Shown here in pieces: positions 24,865 through 34,863 of a stretch of 39,942 bases of DNA. How positions within the stretch are numbered: position 1 is the stretch's first letter; every line of letters starts with the position of its first letter. Origin of the DNA: RECO01 sp050485385 (GTDB taxonomy: Bacteria > Pseudomonadota > Alphaproteobacteria > Geminicoccales > Geminicoccaceae). The notes under the pieces were generated by a model, which made no database searches, had not been told where the DNA came from, and saw only the letters and a program-made list of their open reading frames with translations. The stretch lies in NCBI GenBank assembly GCA_050485385.1, contig JBJHBG010000035.1:1-39942 (forward strand), read 5' to 3'. Position numbers and translations under genes: made by a program.

Positions 24865-26745
24865 GTGCTGGAACCCGCGGACGCCTCGGGTGCGCTGCCG
24901 CCCCGTCGCCTCGCTGCCATCGTCGCCATCGACATGGTCGGCTACGCGCGGCTGGTGGGCGAGGACGAGGCCGGCACGCTCCGCCGCCTCAAGTCCCTCC
25001 GACGCGCGTTGATCGACCCGCGTCTCGCCCAGGGCGGCGGGCGCATCGTCAAGACCACCGGCGACGGTCTCCTGGTGGAGTTCGCGAGCGTGCAGGCGGC
25101 AGTGGCGGCGGCGGCCGACGTGCAGCGCGCGCTGGCCGACCGCCAGGGCGAGGCCGCGCCGGCCATGGCCTTTCGCATCGGCATCCACCTGGGCGACGTG
25201 GTGGTGGACGGCGACGACCTGATGGGCGACGGGATCAACGTCGCCGCCCGGCTCGAGGGCGTGGCCCCGGCCGGGGGGATCGCCCTGTCGGAGGCGGTGC
25301 ACGCCAGCATCGCGGGTCGGATCGACCTCGACTTCACCGACCTGGGCACGGTACCGCTCAAGAACATCCGCCACGCGGTCAGGGTTTACGCCTGGACGCC
25401 CGACGCACGATCGCCCGCCCGCACCCGGCGGCGAGCGATGTCCTGGCGTGGCGTGTTGGTCGCCGCGGCGGTGCTCGGCCTCGCCGGCGGCGTCGCGCTG
25501 GTCCCGACGGACTTCGGTTGGCGCGAGCAAGCACCTGTGGAGATGGCGGACGTGCCGGCGACCCCGGCGCGCGCCAGCGTCGCCGTGCTGCCGCTGCTGA
25601 ACTTGAGCGACACCCCCGACGAGGACTACTTCGCCGCCGGGCTGACCGAGGACCTGATGGCGGCCCTCGGGCGATTCCGGGAGCTGACCGTCGTCGGGCG
25701 CAACACCGCCTTCCGCTACCTCGGCGACGACGGTGCCGTCGGCGAGAACGGTCGCACGCTCGGCATCGCCTATCTGGTCGAGGGCAGCGTGCGCCGGAGC
25801 GAGGACCGCGTCCTGGTGACCGCAAGGCTGCTGGAAGCGGAAACGGGTCGGGTGTTGTGGTCCGACCGCTACGACGACGCCGGTGACAACGTGTTCGCGG
25901 TGCAGGAGGCGATCGCCCGCAACGTCGCCGGCCGGCTCGCGGTCACCGTGACGCAGGTCGAGCAGGACCGCGCCTTGGAAGCGCCGACCGAAAGCCTCGA
26001 CGCCTACGATTTGGTCCTGCGTGCCCGGCACCTCATGCTCCGCGGCACCCGCGCCGACAACCGCGAGGCCCGCGCGCTCTTGGAGCGGGCAACAACGCTC
26101 GACCCGGACTACGCCGCCGCGCATGCGTGGAGCGGCCAAGCCTATGTCGAGATGGCGGAACTGGGCTGGACGGAGGATCCGGATTGGGCGATCCGCCGCG
26201 CCACCGACGCCGCGCAGCGGGCCCTGGCGCGCGAGCCCAACGGCGTGAAGGCGCTGAGCGTGGCGGCCCAGGTCCAGGCGTTCCGCGGCCACTACGAGGA
26301 CGCCCTGGCCGCGACGGATCAGATCCTGGAGATCAACCCGAGCGACGCGGACGGGCTGCACGCACGCGCCGGACTGCTGCTGTGGCTCGGGCGGATCGAC
26401 GAGGCGATCGTCGCCGGTGAGCGCGCCCTCCGCTACGACCCGGAACCGCGCCAGGAACCGATCTTCAACCTCGGCCTCGCCTACTATACCGCGGGCCGCT
26501 ATGCGGAGGCCACGCGGGTGCTGCGCCAGGGTCTGGCCCGCTTTCCCGACAACGCCTTCTTCAACGCCGTGCTCGCCGCGGCCTTGGCCCGCGCCGAGCG
26601 GCTGCCGGAGGCACAGGCGGCGTTGGCCGAGGTGCGCCGCGCCAACCCGTTCTTCGATCCGAACCGTTTCGGCAGCAAGTTCCGCGACCCGGAACACCGC
26701 GCCAATCTGCGTGAAGGTCTCCGAGAGGCCGCCGCCGAAAGCTGA
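24865..26745 (+). CDS. Membrane-anchored class III adenylate/guanylate cyclase with TolB-like and TPR domains
   Basis: A 626-residue signalling protein. Residues ~14-175 are a class III cyclase domain with metal ligands Asp23 and Asp67 (KTTGDG), base-selecting Lys63, and transition-state residues Asn125 and Arg129 (GINVAARLEG), so it should be active. A single membrane segment follows at ~195-213. A TolB-N-like/adenylate-cyclase-associated domain is at ~237-345 (ASVAVLPLLNLSDTPDEDYF). Helical TPR repeats fill ~375-600. The start is taken as GTG 24865 after GGGAAGGGGA; GTG 24799 is an alternative adding 22 poorly conserved residues. The layout implies that the periplasmic TPR part senses something and the cytoplasmic domain makes cAMP. 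It stands alone, converging with the YHS gene. Confidence 0.88.
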   Translation: MLEPADASGALPPRRLAAIVAIDMVGYARLVGEDEAGTLRRLKSLRRALIDPRLAQGGGRIVKTTGDGLLVEFASVQAAVAAAADVQRALADRQGEAAPAMAFRIGIHLGDVVVDGDDLMGDGINVAARLEGVAPAGGIALSEAVHASIAGRIDLDFTDLGTVPLKNIRHAVRVYAWTPDARSPARTRRRAMSWRGVLVAAAVLGLAGGVALVPTDFGWREQAPVEMADVPATPARASVAVLPLLNLSDTPDEDYFAAGLTEDLMAALGRFRELTVVGRNTAFRYLGDDGAVGENGRTLGIAYLVEGSVRRSEDRVLVTARLLEAETGRVLWSDRYDDAGDNVFAVQEAIARNVAGRLAVTVTQVEQDRALEAPTESLDAYDLVLRARHLMLRGTRADNREARALLERATTLDPDYAAAHAWSGQAYVEMAELGWTEDPDWAIRRATDAAQRALAREPNGVKALSVAAQVQAFRGHYEDALAATDQILEINPSDADGLHARAGLLLWLGRIDEAIVAGERALRYDPEPRQEPIFNLGLAYYTAGRYAEATRVLRQGLARFPDNAFFNAVLAAALARAERLPEAQAALAEVRRANPFFDPNRFGSKFRDPEHRANLREGLREAAAES

Positions 26746-26781
26746 GCGGGCCGGCGCTCCGATGGCGGCGGCCGTGAAGGG

Positions 26782-27213
26782 CTATTGCGGCTCGAACGGC
26801 AGATCGGCGACGTCGTGCCAGTTCGCCTCGGCCCGGGCGATGTAGGTCTGCAGATCGTCCTCGGGCAACTCGGAGAAGACGAAGAGCTTGCCGTCGACGA
26901 TGTGCCACTTCTCGGGGTCGGCCTCGACCTTCATGCCGTCGGATACCCCGGCAGCACAGGCGCCCGCGAACTGCGGCAGGTAGGCGTCGGGGTCACCTTC
27001 GAACAGCGTCATGTGCGCCGCCGAGGCGAAGCGGTAGCGGCCGTGGTCGAAGAGGACCTCGTACGCCGCGTCGCCCGGCCTGGCCATGCCCTCGGTGAAA
27101 TAGGCGACGGGGTCGTAGCCCCGCAGCACCAGCCGCGCCTCGTCGCCGAACGCCGCGCCGGAGGCACCGAGGGCGACGACGCACGCGACCAAGTATCGGC
27201 CAACCCAACTCAT
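26782..27213 (-). CDS. Exported YHS domain-containing protein
   Basis: A 143-residue protein with an N-terminal signal peptide (YLVACVVALGASGAAFG, cleaved about residue 23) and then a YHS-type domain: LRGYDPVAYFTEG, YEVLFDHGRYRFASAAHMTLFEGDPDAYLPQFAGACA, and WHIVDGKLFVF. These small periplasmic domains are often linked to metal or heme handling, but the function is unproven. The start ATG 27213 has AGGGAG seven bases upstream; longer in-frame starts destroy the signal peptide. It diverges from polA by 107 bp. The 16 bases around the start are identical to those of hyuB (18143-18158), most likely by chance sharing of a good ribosome site. Confidence 0.86.
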   Translation of the reverse strand: MSWVGRYLVACVVALGASGAAFGDEARLVLRGYDPVAYFTEGMARPGDAAYEVLFDHGRYRFASAAHMTLFEGDPDAYLPQFAGACAAGVSDGMKVEADPEKWHIVDGKLFVFSELPEDDLQTYIARAEANWHDVADLPFEPQ

Positions 27214-27320
27214 GGCTTCGCTCCCTGGTCGAACGAAGCGGCAACCTACACGACCATCCCGCCGCTGTCGCCCCTCGCCAGCCGCGCTTCGCATTTGGCC
27301 CGCCGGCCGGACGGCGCTAA

Positions 27321-30047
27321 ATGCCTTCCATGACCGACGCACCCTGCCGCCTCCTCCTCGTCGACGGCTCCGGCTACATCTTCCGGGCCTTCTTCGCGCT
27401 GCCGCCGATGACCCGGCCGGACGGCACGCCCGTCAATGCCGTCTACGGCTTCTGCAACATGCTCTGGCGGCTGTTGCAGGACCGGCCGAACGACGACATC
27501 CTGGTCGTGTTCGACGCCTCGGGCGAGAGCTTCCGGAACGAGATCTACGACGCCTACAAGGCGAACCGGGACGAGACTCCGGAGGACTTGAAGCCGCAGA
27601 TGGCGATCGTGCGGGAGGCCGTCGACGCCTTCGGCCTGCCCCGGATCGAGCAGGCGGGCTTCGAGGCGGACGACCTGATCGCCACCTATGCGCGGCTGGC
27701 GAAGGAAGCGGGCGAGCCGGTGCAGGTGGTCTCCTCCGACAAAGACCTGATGCAGCTCGTCGGCGACGGCGTCTCGATGTGGGATCCGATGAAGAACCGC
27801 GACGTCGACGAGGCGGTGGTGCGCGAGCGGTTCCACGCGCCGCCGGCGCTGGTGCGCGACGTGCTGGCGCTGGCCGGCGACAGCTCGGACAACGTGCCGG
27901 GCGTACCCGGCATCGGCGCCAAGACGGCGGCAGCCCTGCTGGAGGAGTTCGGCGACCTGGAGACGCTCTTGGCGAACGCCGCGAGCATCAAGCAGCCGAA
28001 GCGCCGCCAGACGCTGATCGACTTCGCCGACCAGGCGCGGCTGTCGCAGCGGCTGGTGACGCTGAAGGACGACGTGCCGGTGGCGCTGCCACTCGAAGCG
28101 CTGCGCCGCCCCGCCTTCGACGCCGCCAAGGCCAAGGCGTTCCTGGACGCCAACGACTTCAAGTCGCTGAAGAACCGTATCGACCTGGCGGTCGGCGAGG
28201 CGCCGGCCGTGGTCGAGACCGCACCGGGCGAGATCGAGACGGTCGTCATCCGCGACCTCGCCACGCTCGAGGCCTGGCTCGAGGCCGCCGACCGCGCGGG
28301 CGTGCTCGCCCTCGACATCGAGACCACCTCGTTGAACGTGGCCGCCGCCGAGCTGGTGGGCGTCTCGCTCGCCGTCGAGCCGGGCCGGGGTGCCTATCTG
28401 CCGCTCCGGCACAAGGACGACTTCGACCAGCTCGCCGCCGACCAGATCGACCTGGAGGACGCCCTCGACCGGCTGCGCGGCCCGTTGGCCGAGGGCTCGA
28501 TCCTGAAGGTCCTGCACAATGCCAAGTACGACCTGGGCGTGCTCTCGCGCTACGGCGTGCAGGTGCAGCCGATCGACGACACCATGCTGCTCTCCTACGT
28601 GCTCGACGGCGCGGCCCACGGTCACGGCATGGACGAGCTGGCGCGGCGCCATCTCCAGCACGCCACGATCCCGTTCGAGGACGTCTGCGGCAAGGGCAAG
28701 GCGCAGATCACCTTCGACAAGGCCCCGATCGACAAGGCCGCCACCTACGCCGCCGAGGATGCCGAGGTCACGCTCCGGCTCTGGCGGCTGTTGAAGCCGC
28801 GCCTCGTCGCCGAGCATCAGGTCGCCGTCTACGAGACGCTGGACCGTCCGCTCGTGCCGATCGTCGTCGGCATCGAGACGACGGGCGTCCTGATCGACAC
28901 CGACATCCTGAAGCGGCTGACGGCCGACTTCACCCAGCGCATGGCGCAGCTCGAGGACGAGGCGACCAAGCTGGCGGGCAGGCCCTTCAACCTCGGCTCG
29001 CCCAAGCAGCTCGGCGAGGTGCTGTTCGACGAGTTGGGGATCGGCGGGTCGGGCAAGAAGACCAAGACCGGCAGCCACGCGACCGGCGCGGACATCCTGG
29101 AGGAGCTGGCCGCCAAGGGCCACGAGCTGCCGCGCGTGGTGCTCGACTGGCGGCAATTGCAGAAGCTGACCCGCACCTACACCGAAGCCCTGGTCGAGGA
29201 GGTGCAGCCGACGACCGGGCGCATCCACACCTCCTACATGCTCGCCGCCACCTCCACCGGCCGGCTCAGCTCGACCGACCCGAACCTCCAGAACATCCCC
29301 ATCCGGACCGAGGAAGGGCGCAAGATCAGGACGGCGTTCATAGCATCCGACGGCTACGCCCTGGTCTCGGCCGACTACTCGCAGGTGGAGTTGCGCATCC
29401 TCGCGCACATCGCCGACATCGGCCCCTTGAAGGAGGCCTTCGCCGACGACGTCGACATCCACGCGGTGACGGCGGCCGAGATGTTCGACGTGCCGGTGAA
29501 GGAGGTCTCGGGCGAACTGCGGCGGCGGGCCAAGACCATCAACTACGGCATCATCTACGGCATCGGTGCCTGGGGCCTCGCCACCCGCCTCGGCATCGAG
29601 CAGAGCGACGCGCGCGCCTTCATCGAGCGCTATTTCGAGCGCTATCCCGGCATCAAGGCCTACATGGACCGCGTGAAGGAGGAGGCGCGCACGCACGGCG
29701 CGGTGCGCACCCTGTTCGGCCGGCGCTGCGTCATCCCCGAGATCAACACCAAGGTGGTGGCGCGCCGGTCCTACGCCGAGCGCCAAGCGATCAACGCGCC
29801 GATCCAGGGCTCCGCCGCCGACATCATGAAACGCGCCATGATCCGGGTCGACCGGCGCCTGCGCCGGGAGCAGGCTGGCGCCCGCATGCTCCTCCAGGTG
29901 CATGACGAATTGGTCTTCGAGGTGCCCGAAGCCGAGGTCGAGGCGACCTCCGCCCTACTGGGCGAGGAAATGGCCGCCGCCGCCACCCTCTCCGTCCCTC
30001 TCGTCGTCGAGGTCGGTCACGGGCGAAATTGGAACGCGGCGCATTGA
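27321..30047 (+). CDS. polA: DNA polymerase I
   Basis: A 908-residue, three-domain polymerase. The 5'-3' exonuclease (about 1-290) has LLVDGSGYIFRAFF, GFEADDLIAT and GIGAKTAAALL. The 3'-5' proofreading domain (about 310-500) retains its metal residues: DIETTSL near 332, HNAKYDLGVL, and YAAEDAEVT, so proofreading should work, unlike in some bacteria. The polymerase domain has motif A DYSQVELRI (~683), motif B RRRAKTINYGIIYG (~733) and motif C QVHDELVFEV (~860). Two ATGs (27321 and 27330) are possible; both give the family N-terminus. It converges with the CCA enzyme gene. Confidence 0.97.
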   Translation: MPSMTDAPCRLLLVDGSGYIFRAFFALPPMTRPDGTPVNAVYGFCNMLWRLLQDRPNDDILVVFDASGESFRNEIYDAYKANRDETPEDLKPQMAIVREAVDAFGLPRIEQAGFEADDLIATYARLAKEAGEPVQVVSSDKDLMQLVGDGVSMWDPMKNRDVDEAVVRERFHAPPALVRDVLALAGDSSDNVPGVPGIGAKTAAALLEEFGDLETLLANAASIKQPKRRQTLIDFADQARLSQRLVTLKDDVPVALPLEALRRPAFDAAKAKAFLDANDFKSLKNRIDLAVGEAPAVVETAPGEIETVVIRDLATLEAWLEAADRAGVLALDIETTSLNVAAAELVGVSLAVEPGRGAYLPLRHKDDFDQLAADQIDLEDALDRLRGPLAEGSILKVLHNAKYDLGVLSRYGVQVQPIDDTMLLSYVLDGAAHGHGMDELARRHLQHATIPFEDVCGKGKAQITFDKAPIDKAATYAAEDAEVTLRLWRLLKPRLVAEHQVAVYETLDRPLVPIVVGIETTGVLIDTDILKRLTADFTQRMAQLEDEATKLAGRPFNLGSPKQLGEVLFDELGIGGSGKKTKTGSHATGADILEELAAKGHELPRVVLDWRQLQKLTRTYTEALVEEVQPTTGRIHTSYMLAATSTGRLSSTDPNLQNIPIRTEEGRKIRTAFIASDGYALVSADYSQVELRILAHIADIGPLKEAFADDVDIHAVTAAEMFDVPVKEVSGELRRRAKTINYGIIYGIGAWGLATRLGIEQSDARAFIERYFERYPGIKAYMDRVKEEARTHGAVRTLFGRRCVIPEINTKVVARRSYAERQAINAPIQGSAADIMKRAMIRVDRRLRREQAGARMLLQVHDELVFEVPEAEVEATSALLGEEMAAAATLSVPLVVEVGHGRNWNAAH

Positions 30048-30055
30048 AGACCGGA

Positions 30056-30070
30056 GGGGCTGTCGGCCCC
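30056..30070. terminator. GC hairpin between convergent polA and CCA-enzyme genes
   Basis: GGGGC (30056-30060) and GCCCC (30066-30070) form a 5-bp stem with a 5-base loop, 8 bp after the polA stop and 8 bp before the opposing stop. It may serve both genes as a weak bidirectional terminator; there is no T-run. Confidence 0.35.
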
Positions 30071-30078
30071 CGGCCCCA

Positions 30079-31323
30079 CTAACCGCCGCGCTCTCTCCGC
30101 GCGGCATCGACGAGCCGCCGGTCGAGCTCGGCGAGGCAGGCGCGGCGGTCCGCGACGCAGCCGCCGTCGAGCCACCAGCGCTCGATCAGGGCGAGTTGGG
30201 CGCCCACGTCCGGCCCCGGCTGGAGGCCGCGGGCAACGAGGTCGCGGCCCCGGACCGGCAGCTTGGGCGTGCCGAGTGCCGCCAGCCGTGCAGCGAACGC
30301 ATCGGCCGGGGCCTCGGTCGCGAACAGATGCGCGGCGAGCACGGCATCGGCGCCGTCGCGGTAGAGGCGCCGGCGCAGATCCGCGTCGTCGGCGCCGGCG
30401 AGATCGACCGGCGTGACGGCGACCAGCCGCGCGAGCCGGGCGGCGTCGGCGCGCGAGGGCTTGAGCCGGCGGACGAGTGTCGAGACCGCCGCTTCGGCGT
30501 CGGCCGCCGTGCGGAGGAGTGCCGCCAGCCGGCGCACCGCGTCCGGCGCCGGCTCCACGGCGACCAGCCGGGCCAGGAGCGAGGGGTCGACCTCGGTGCC
30601 GAGAAGCCACGGCAACAGGGCGATCGCGGCCATGTGCCCGACGGCGGGACGCGGGTCCGGCTCGGCCAGCAGCTTCCACGTCTCGTGCTGTAGGCGCTCG
30701 CCCGAGAGTAGCCCCATGCCGGCGATACCGGCTCGCAGTGCGGCAAGCGTCGCCGCGTCCGGCGCTTCGCGGCCGAAGCCGGCGTAGAAGCGGAAGAAGC
30801 GCAGCACGCGGAGATAGTCCTCGGCGATGCGCGTCGCCGCGTCGCCGACGAAACGGACGCGGCCGGCAGCGAGGTCCGCCTCGCCGCCGAAGGGGTCGAA
30901 CAGGCGGCCTTCACGGTCGGCGCTCATGGCGTTGAAGGTGAAGTCGCGCCGCGCCGCATCGACGGTGAAGTCGTCGGTAAAGGCGACCGTCGCATGGCGG
31001 CCGAAGGTCTCGACGTCGCGCCGCAACGTCGTGATCTCGAACGGCCGATGGTCGACCACGGCGGTGACGGTGCCGTGCTGGAGCCCGGTCGGTACGGCCT
31101 TGATGCCGGACCGTTCCAGCAGCGCGAGAACGCGCTCCGGCGGCTCCGGTGTGGCGAGGTCGAGGTCGAGGCCCGGCCGCGCGCGCCCGGCGAGCGTGTC
31201 GCGCACGCAGCCGCCGACGAAGCGCGCCGGTCGGCCGCCCGCCTCCAACGCATACAGCAGGCGGACGGTCGGCTCGGCCGTACGCCAAGGAGCCGCCTCG
31301 AGACGGGCATCGGGTTCCTGCAT
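30079..31323 (-). CDS. cca: CCA tRNA nucleotidyltransferase (poly(A) polymerase family)
   Basis: A 414-residue class II nucleotidyltransferase that adds or repairs the tRNA 3' CCA. The head domain has the GGCVRD loop (37-42), the catalytic carboxylate pair Asp53/Asp55 (GLDLDLAT), and the RRDFTFNAM neck motif (125-133). The basic/aromatic pattern EDYLRVLRFFRFYAGFG follows, then an all-helical C-terminus. Length fits the alphaproteobacterial CCA-adding enzyme. ATG 31323 is directly before MQEPDARLEA. It diverges from the pseudouridine synthase gene by 46 bp. Confidence 0.94.
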   Translation of the reverse strand: MQEPDARLEAAPWRTAEPTVRLLYALEAGGRPARFVGGCVRDTLAGRARPGLDLDLATPEPPERVLALLERSGIKAVPTGLQHGTVTAVVDHRPFEITTLRRDVETFGRHATVAFTDDFTVDAARRDFTFNAMSADREGRLFDPFGGEADLAAGRVRFVGDAATRIAEDYLRVLRFFRFYAGFGREAPDAATLAALRAGIAGMGLLSGERLQHETWKLLAEPDPRPAVGHMAAIALLPWLLGTEVDPSLLARLVAVEPAPDAVRRLAALLRTAADAEAAVSTLVRRLKPSRADAARLARLVAVTPVDLAGADDADLRRRLYRDGADAVLAAHLFATEAPADAFAARLAALGTPKLPVRGRDLVARGLQPGPDVGAQLALIERWWLDGGCVADRRACLAELDRRLVDAARRERGG

Positions 31324-31369
31324 CGCAGCCTCTTAGGCGAGGTCGCGCGTCCGTGCTAGATGCAGGGCC

Positions 31370-32140
31370 ATGTCCCGCATCGACCGCCCGCGCGGCCGGC
31401 GCGAGCGCGCGCAACTCGCCGTCGCGCTCGACCGGCTCCCCGCCGACGACCGCCCGACCGCGACGCTGACTGCGGACGGTCTCCGGGCGCGCGTGCTCCA
31501 CCTCGATCCTTGGGTGATCGTCGTCGACAAGCCGGCGGGGCTGCCCGTCCATGCGGGGCCGACCAGCCCCGACCATCTGGAGCGCTACCTGGGCGCGCTG
31601 GCCTTCGGCTATGCCGGGCCGCCGCAGCTCGCGCACAGGCTCGACCGCGACACCTCCGGCTGCCTTGCGCTCGGGCGCCACCGCCGCGCCCTCAAGCGGC
31701 TGGGCGCCCTGTTCGAGGCGGGCCGCGTCGAGAAGACCTATTGGGCCGTGGTGGAGGGCGTGCCGGCAGCCCCGTCCGGCACCATCGACCGGCCGATCCT
31801 GAAGCTGAGCGACCGGCGCGGCTGGCGCATGGTGGTCGATCCCGCGGGTCGTGCCGCCGTGACCGACTACGAGGTGCTGGCGAGTGCCGGCGGTCGGAGT
31901 TGGATCGCCTTCCGTCCCCGTACCGGCCGTACACATCAACTGCGCGTGCATGCGGCGACGATGGGCTGGCCGATCGTCGGCGACGGGTTCTATGCCGAGG
32001 GGGCCGCACGGGAAGGTCCGTTGCTCCTCCACGCCCGAAGCCTTACCTTGCCGCTCGATTCGGCGGCCCCGATCCGCGCCGAAGCCCCGCCTCCGCCGCA
32101 CCTCGCGCGCGTGCTGGCCTCGCTGGAGACCGATCGATGA
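31370..32140 (+). CDS. RluA-family pseudouridine synthase
   Basis: A 256-residue enzyme that isomerises uridine in RNA. The catalytic loop is HRLDRDTSG at 89-97 with nucleophile Asp92; DKPAGLPVHAG (53-63) and RTGRTHQLRVHAATMGWPIVGD near 183-204 are the other family motifs. No S4 RNA-binding domain is present, so it resembles RluA/TruC rather than RluD. The exact rRNA or tRNA target is unknown. It overlaps the cupin gene by four bases (ATGA). Confidence 0.9.
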   Translation: MSRIDRPRGRRERAQLAVALDRLPADDRPTATLTADGLRARVLHLDPWVIVVDKPAGLPVHAGPTSPDHLERYLGALAFGYAGPPQLAHRLDRDTSGCLALGRHRRALKRLGALFEAGRVEKTYWAVVEGVPAAPSGTIDRPILKLSDRRGWRMVVDPAGRAAVTDYEVLASAGGRSWIAFRPRTGRTHQLRVHAATMGWPIVGDGFYAEGAAREGPLLLHARSLTLPLDSAAPIRAEAPPPPHLARVLASLETDR

Positions 32141-32616
32141 CGGGACTGTCGACGACCGGACGGCGTGCGTTGATCCGCCACCCCGGCGACGGCGAAGCCA
32201 ATGGCGCCTTCGCGCTGCCGCGCAGGCTGCTGGTCAATGCCGAGGACACGGACGGCGCCCTGTCCATGTGGCTGGAAACGGTGCCGCCCGGAAGCGGTCC
32301 TCCCCTGCATCGCCACGACCGGCAGCGCGAACTCTTCCAGGTGTTCGGCGGCCGCATGCTGTTCCAATGCGACGGTGAGCGCATGGAGGTCGGTCCCGGA
32401 ACGGTCATCCTCGTCCCGCCCGGAGTGGCGCACGCCTTCTTGAACGTCGGCAGGGAGACGGCGGAGATCATGGTCACGATGACGCCGGGCGGGTTCGAGG
32501 GTTTCTTCCGCGAGGTCGAGGCGCAAGGGCTCACGCCCCACACCGACATGCAGGCCATCGTCGATCTCGCCGCCCGCTACGACCTCGCCTTCACGGGACC
32601 GCCGCTCGTCCCCTGA
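32137..32616 (+). CDS. Small cupin-domain protein
   Basis: A 159-residue single-domain cupin. Metal ligands are visible in motif 1 (PLHRHDRQRELFQVFGG: His58, His60, Glu65) and motif 2 (PPGVAHAFLN: His99). The rest is a beta-barrel with an acidic C-terminal helix. It is translationally coupled to the pseudouridine synthase (ATGA). Similar proteins are called cupin or quercetin dioxygenase-like; no substrate can be assigned. Confidence 0.86.
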   Translation: MTGLSTTGRRALIRHPGDGEANGAFALPRRLLVNAEDTDGALSMWLETVPPGSGPPLHRHDRQRELFQVFGGRMLFQCDGERMEVGPGTVILVPPGVAHAFLNVGRETAEIMVTMTPGGFEGFFREVEAQGLTPHTDMQAIVDLAARYDLAFTGPPLVP

Positions 32617-32625
32617 GACCGGCGG

Positions 32626-33252
32626 TCACGCCGGCGGATCGAGGGCGCCCTCGGCACCGTTGAGGAGGCGCGAGAAGTTGACGAGCATTGCCGCGGTGGC
32701 GCCCCAGATATAGCGGTCCTCGTAGGGCAGTACCCAGAAGTGGCGCCGCTGGTCGCCACGCATCTTGCTGTCGCGACGGTGGTTGGCCGGATCGACGACG
32801 AAGCTCAGCGGCACCTCGAAGACGTCGGCCACCTCGAAGGGATCCGGGCGGAAGGCGATCGGCGGCTCGACCCAGGCGACGACCGGATGCACGCGGTAGC
32901 CGGTTACCGTGTCGTAGGTATTGAGTTCGCCGAGGATGCGGCAATGCGCGGGGCTCAGCCCGATTTCCTCGCCGGTCTCGCGCAGCGCCGTCGCCGCCGG
33001 GTCCGGGTCGTCCGGCTCCATCCGACCGCCGGGAAAGCTGATCTGGCCCGCATGATCGCGCAGATGCGCCGTGCGTTGCGTAAGGATGACGGTTGGTTCG
33101 CCATGGCCGACGATCCCGATCAGCACGGCGGCGGGGGTGCGTTCGGCGTCGATCGCGCCGTGGCCGGCATCGCCCATGATCAGTTCCAGCGGTGGACGCC
33201 GCCGGATGCGCTCTCGGATGGCACCGGGCGTAAAGTGGGTGAGCGGCTTCAA
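32626..33252 (-). CDS. NUDIX hydrolase, CoA pyrophosphatase-like
   Basis: A 208-residue NUDIX protein. The CoA-pyrophosphatase signature HAGQISFPGG (67-76) runs into the NUDIX box with RETGEEIG at 91-98 supplying the metal-binding glutamates. It probably cleaves CoA or short acyl-CoA to phosphopantetheine products (NudL/YeaB-like). The start is TTG 33252, overlapping the DUF1285 stop as TTGA, which gives the family N-terminus; no ATG lies near. This pairing with a DUF1285 gene recurs in alphaproteobacteria. It converges with the cupin gene with nine bases between. Confidence 0.88.
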   Translation of the reverse strand: MKPLTHFTPGAIRERIRRRPPLELIMGDAGHGAIDAERTPAAVLIGIVGHGEPTVILTQRTAHLRDHAGQISFPGGRMEPDDPDPAATALRETGEEIGLSPAHCRILGELNTYDTVTGYRVHPVVAWVEPPIAFRPDPFEVADVFEVPLSFVVDPANHRRDSKMRGDQRRHFWVLPYEDRYIWGATAAMLVNFSRLLNGAEGALDPPA

Positions 33253-33785
33253 GACGACCCCAGCAAGAAGAACCTCCCGCCGCTCCACACGCCATAGCCT
33301 TCGGCCCGCTCCTCGCCGTGCTCCACCAAGTCGTAGAACACGCCGCGGGCGAGCCGCGCTTCCAGGCCGCCATCGACCGCGACATAGGGCGCCTGGCTGC
33401 CGTCCGGCTGGGACCCCATGCGGAGCGGATGGTCGGGCCCAACGGTAACCCACGCGTCGAGATTGGTGCGCAGCCGCACCGTCTGCAGGGCGCCCGCGCC
33501 GGCGAACTCGGCCGCGACCGCAAGGAACGGCACGTCGGCGACGTCCACGATGCCACGCTCGCCCGGCGTCACCAGCCAGTAGCGGCCGTCGGCGGTGCGG
33601 CGCAGCACCGAGGCGAACAACTTGACGAGGCCGGGCCGCCGGATGGGCGAGCCGCGATAGCTCCAGGTACCGTCGCGATCGATGGCGATGCCGAGATCGC
33701 CGCAGTCGGGATCGCCCGCGGCGACCGCGCGCTCCAGCTCCTCGAAAGCTTTTTCCAATCGGGGGTTCGCCCTGTCCCTGACCAT
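33249..33785 (-). CDS. DUF1285 domain-containing protein
   Basis: A 178-residue cytoplasmic protein matching DUF1285: GTWSYRGSPIRRPGLVKLFASVLRRTADGRYWLVTPGERG (39-78) and DVPFLAVAAEF (82-92). No catalytic motif is evident. It is the first gene of a two-gene unit with the NUDIX hydrolase (TTGA overlap) and diverges from the MoxR gene by 82 bp. Function is unknown; conserved linkage suggests a partner role to the NUDIX enzyme. Confidence 0.88.
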   Translation of the reverse strand: MVRDRANPRLEKAFEELERAVAAGDPDCGDLGIAIDRDGTWSYRGSPIRRPGLVKLFASVLRRTADGRYWLVTPGERGIVDVADVPFLAVAAEFAGAGALQTVRLRTNLDAWVTVGPDHPLRMGSQPDGSQAPYVAVDGGLEARLARGVFYDLVEHGEERAEGYGVWSGGRFFLLGSS

Positions 33786-33867
33786 GCGCTACATCTGTGA
33801 CGAGACGCTTCGTTCGGCAAGCACGTCCGGTGCTCGGCCGACGCGGCCCGAGCCTAAGGAGACAGGC

Positions 33868-34859
<992 letters not shown>

Positions 34860-34863
<4 letters not shown>

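Noticed and set aside
27246..29903. An 885-codon minus-strand frame across polA
   Set aside because: It is antisense to an unmistakable DNA polymerase I, with repetitive low-complexity composition and no family.
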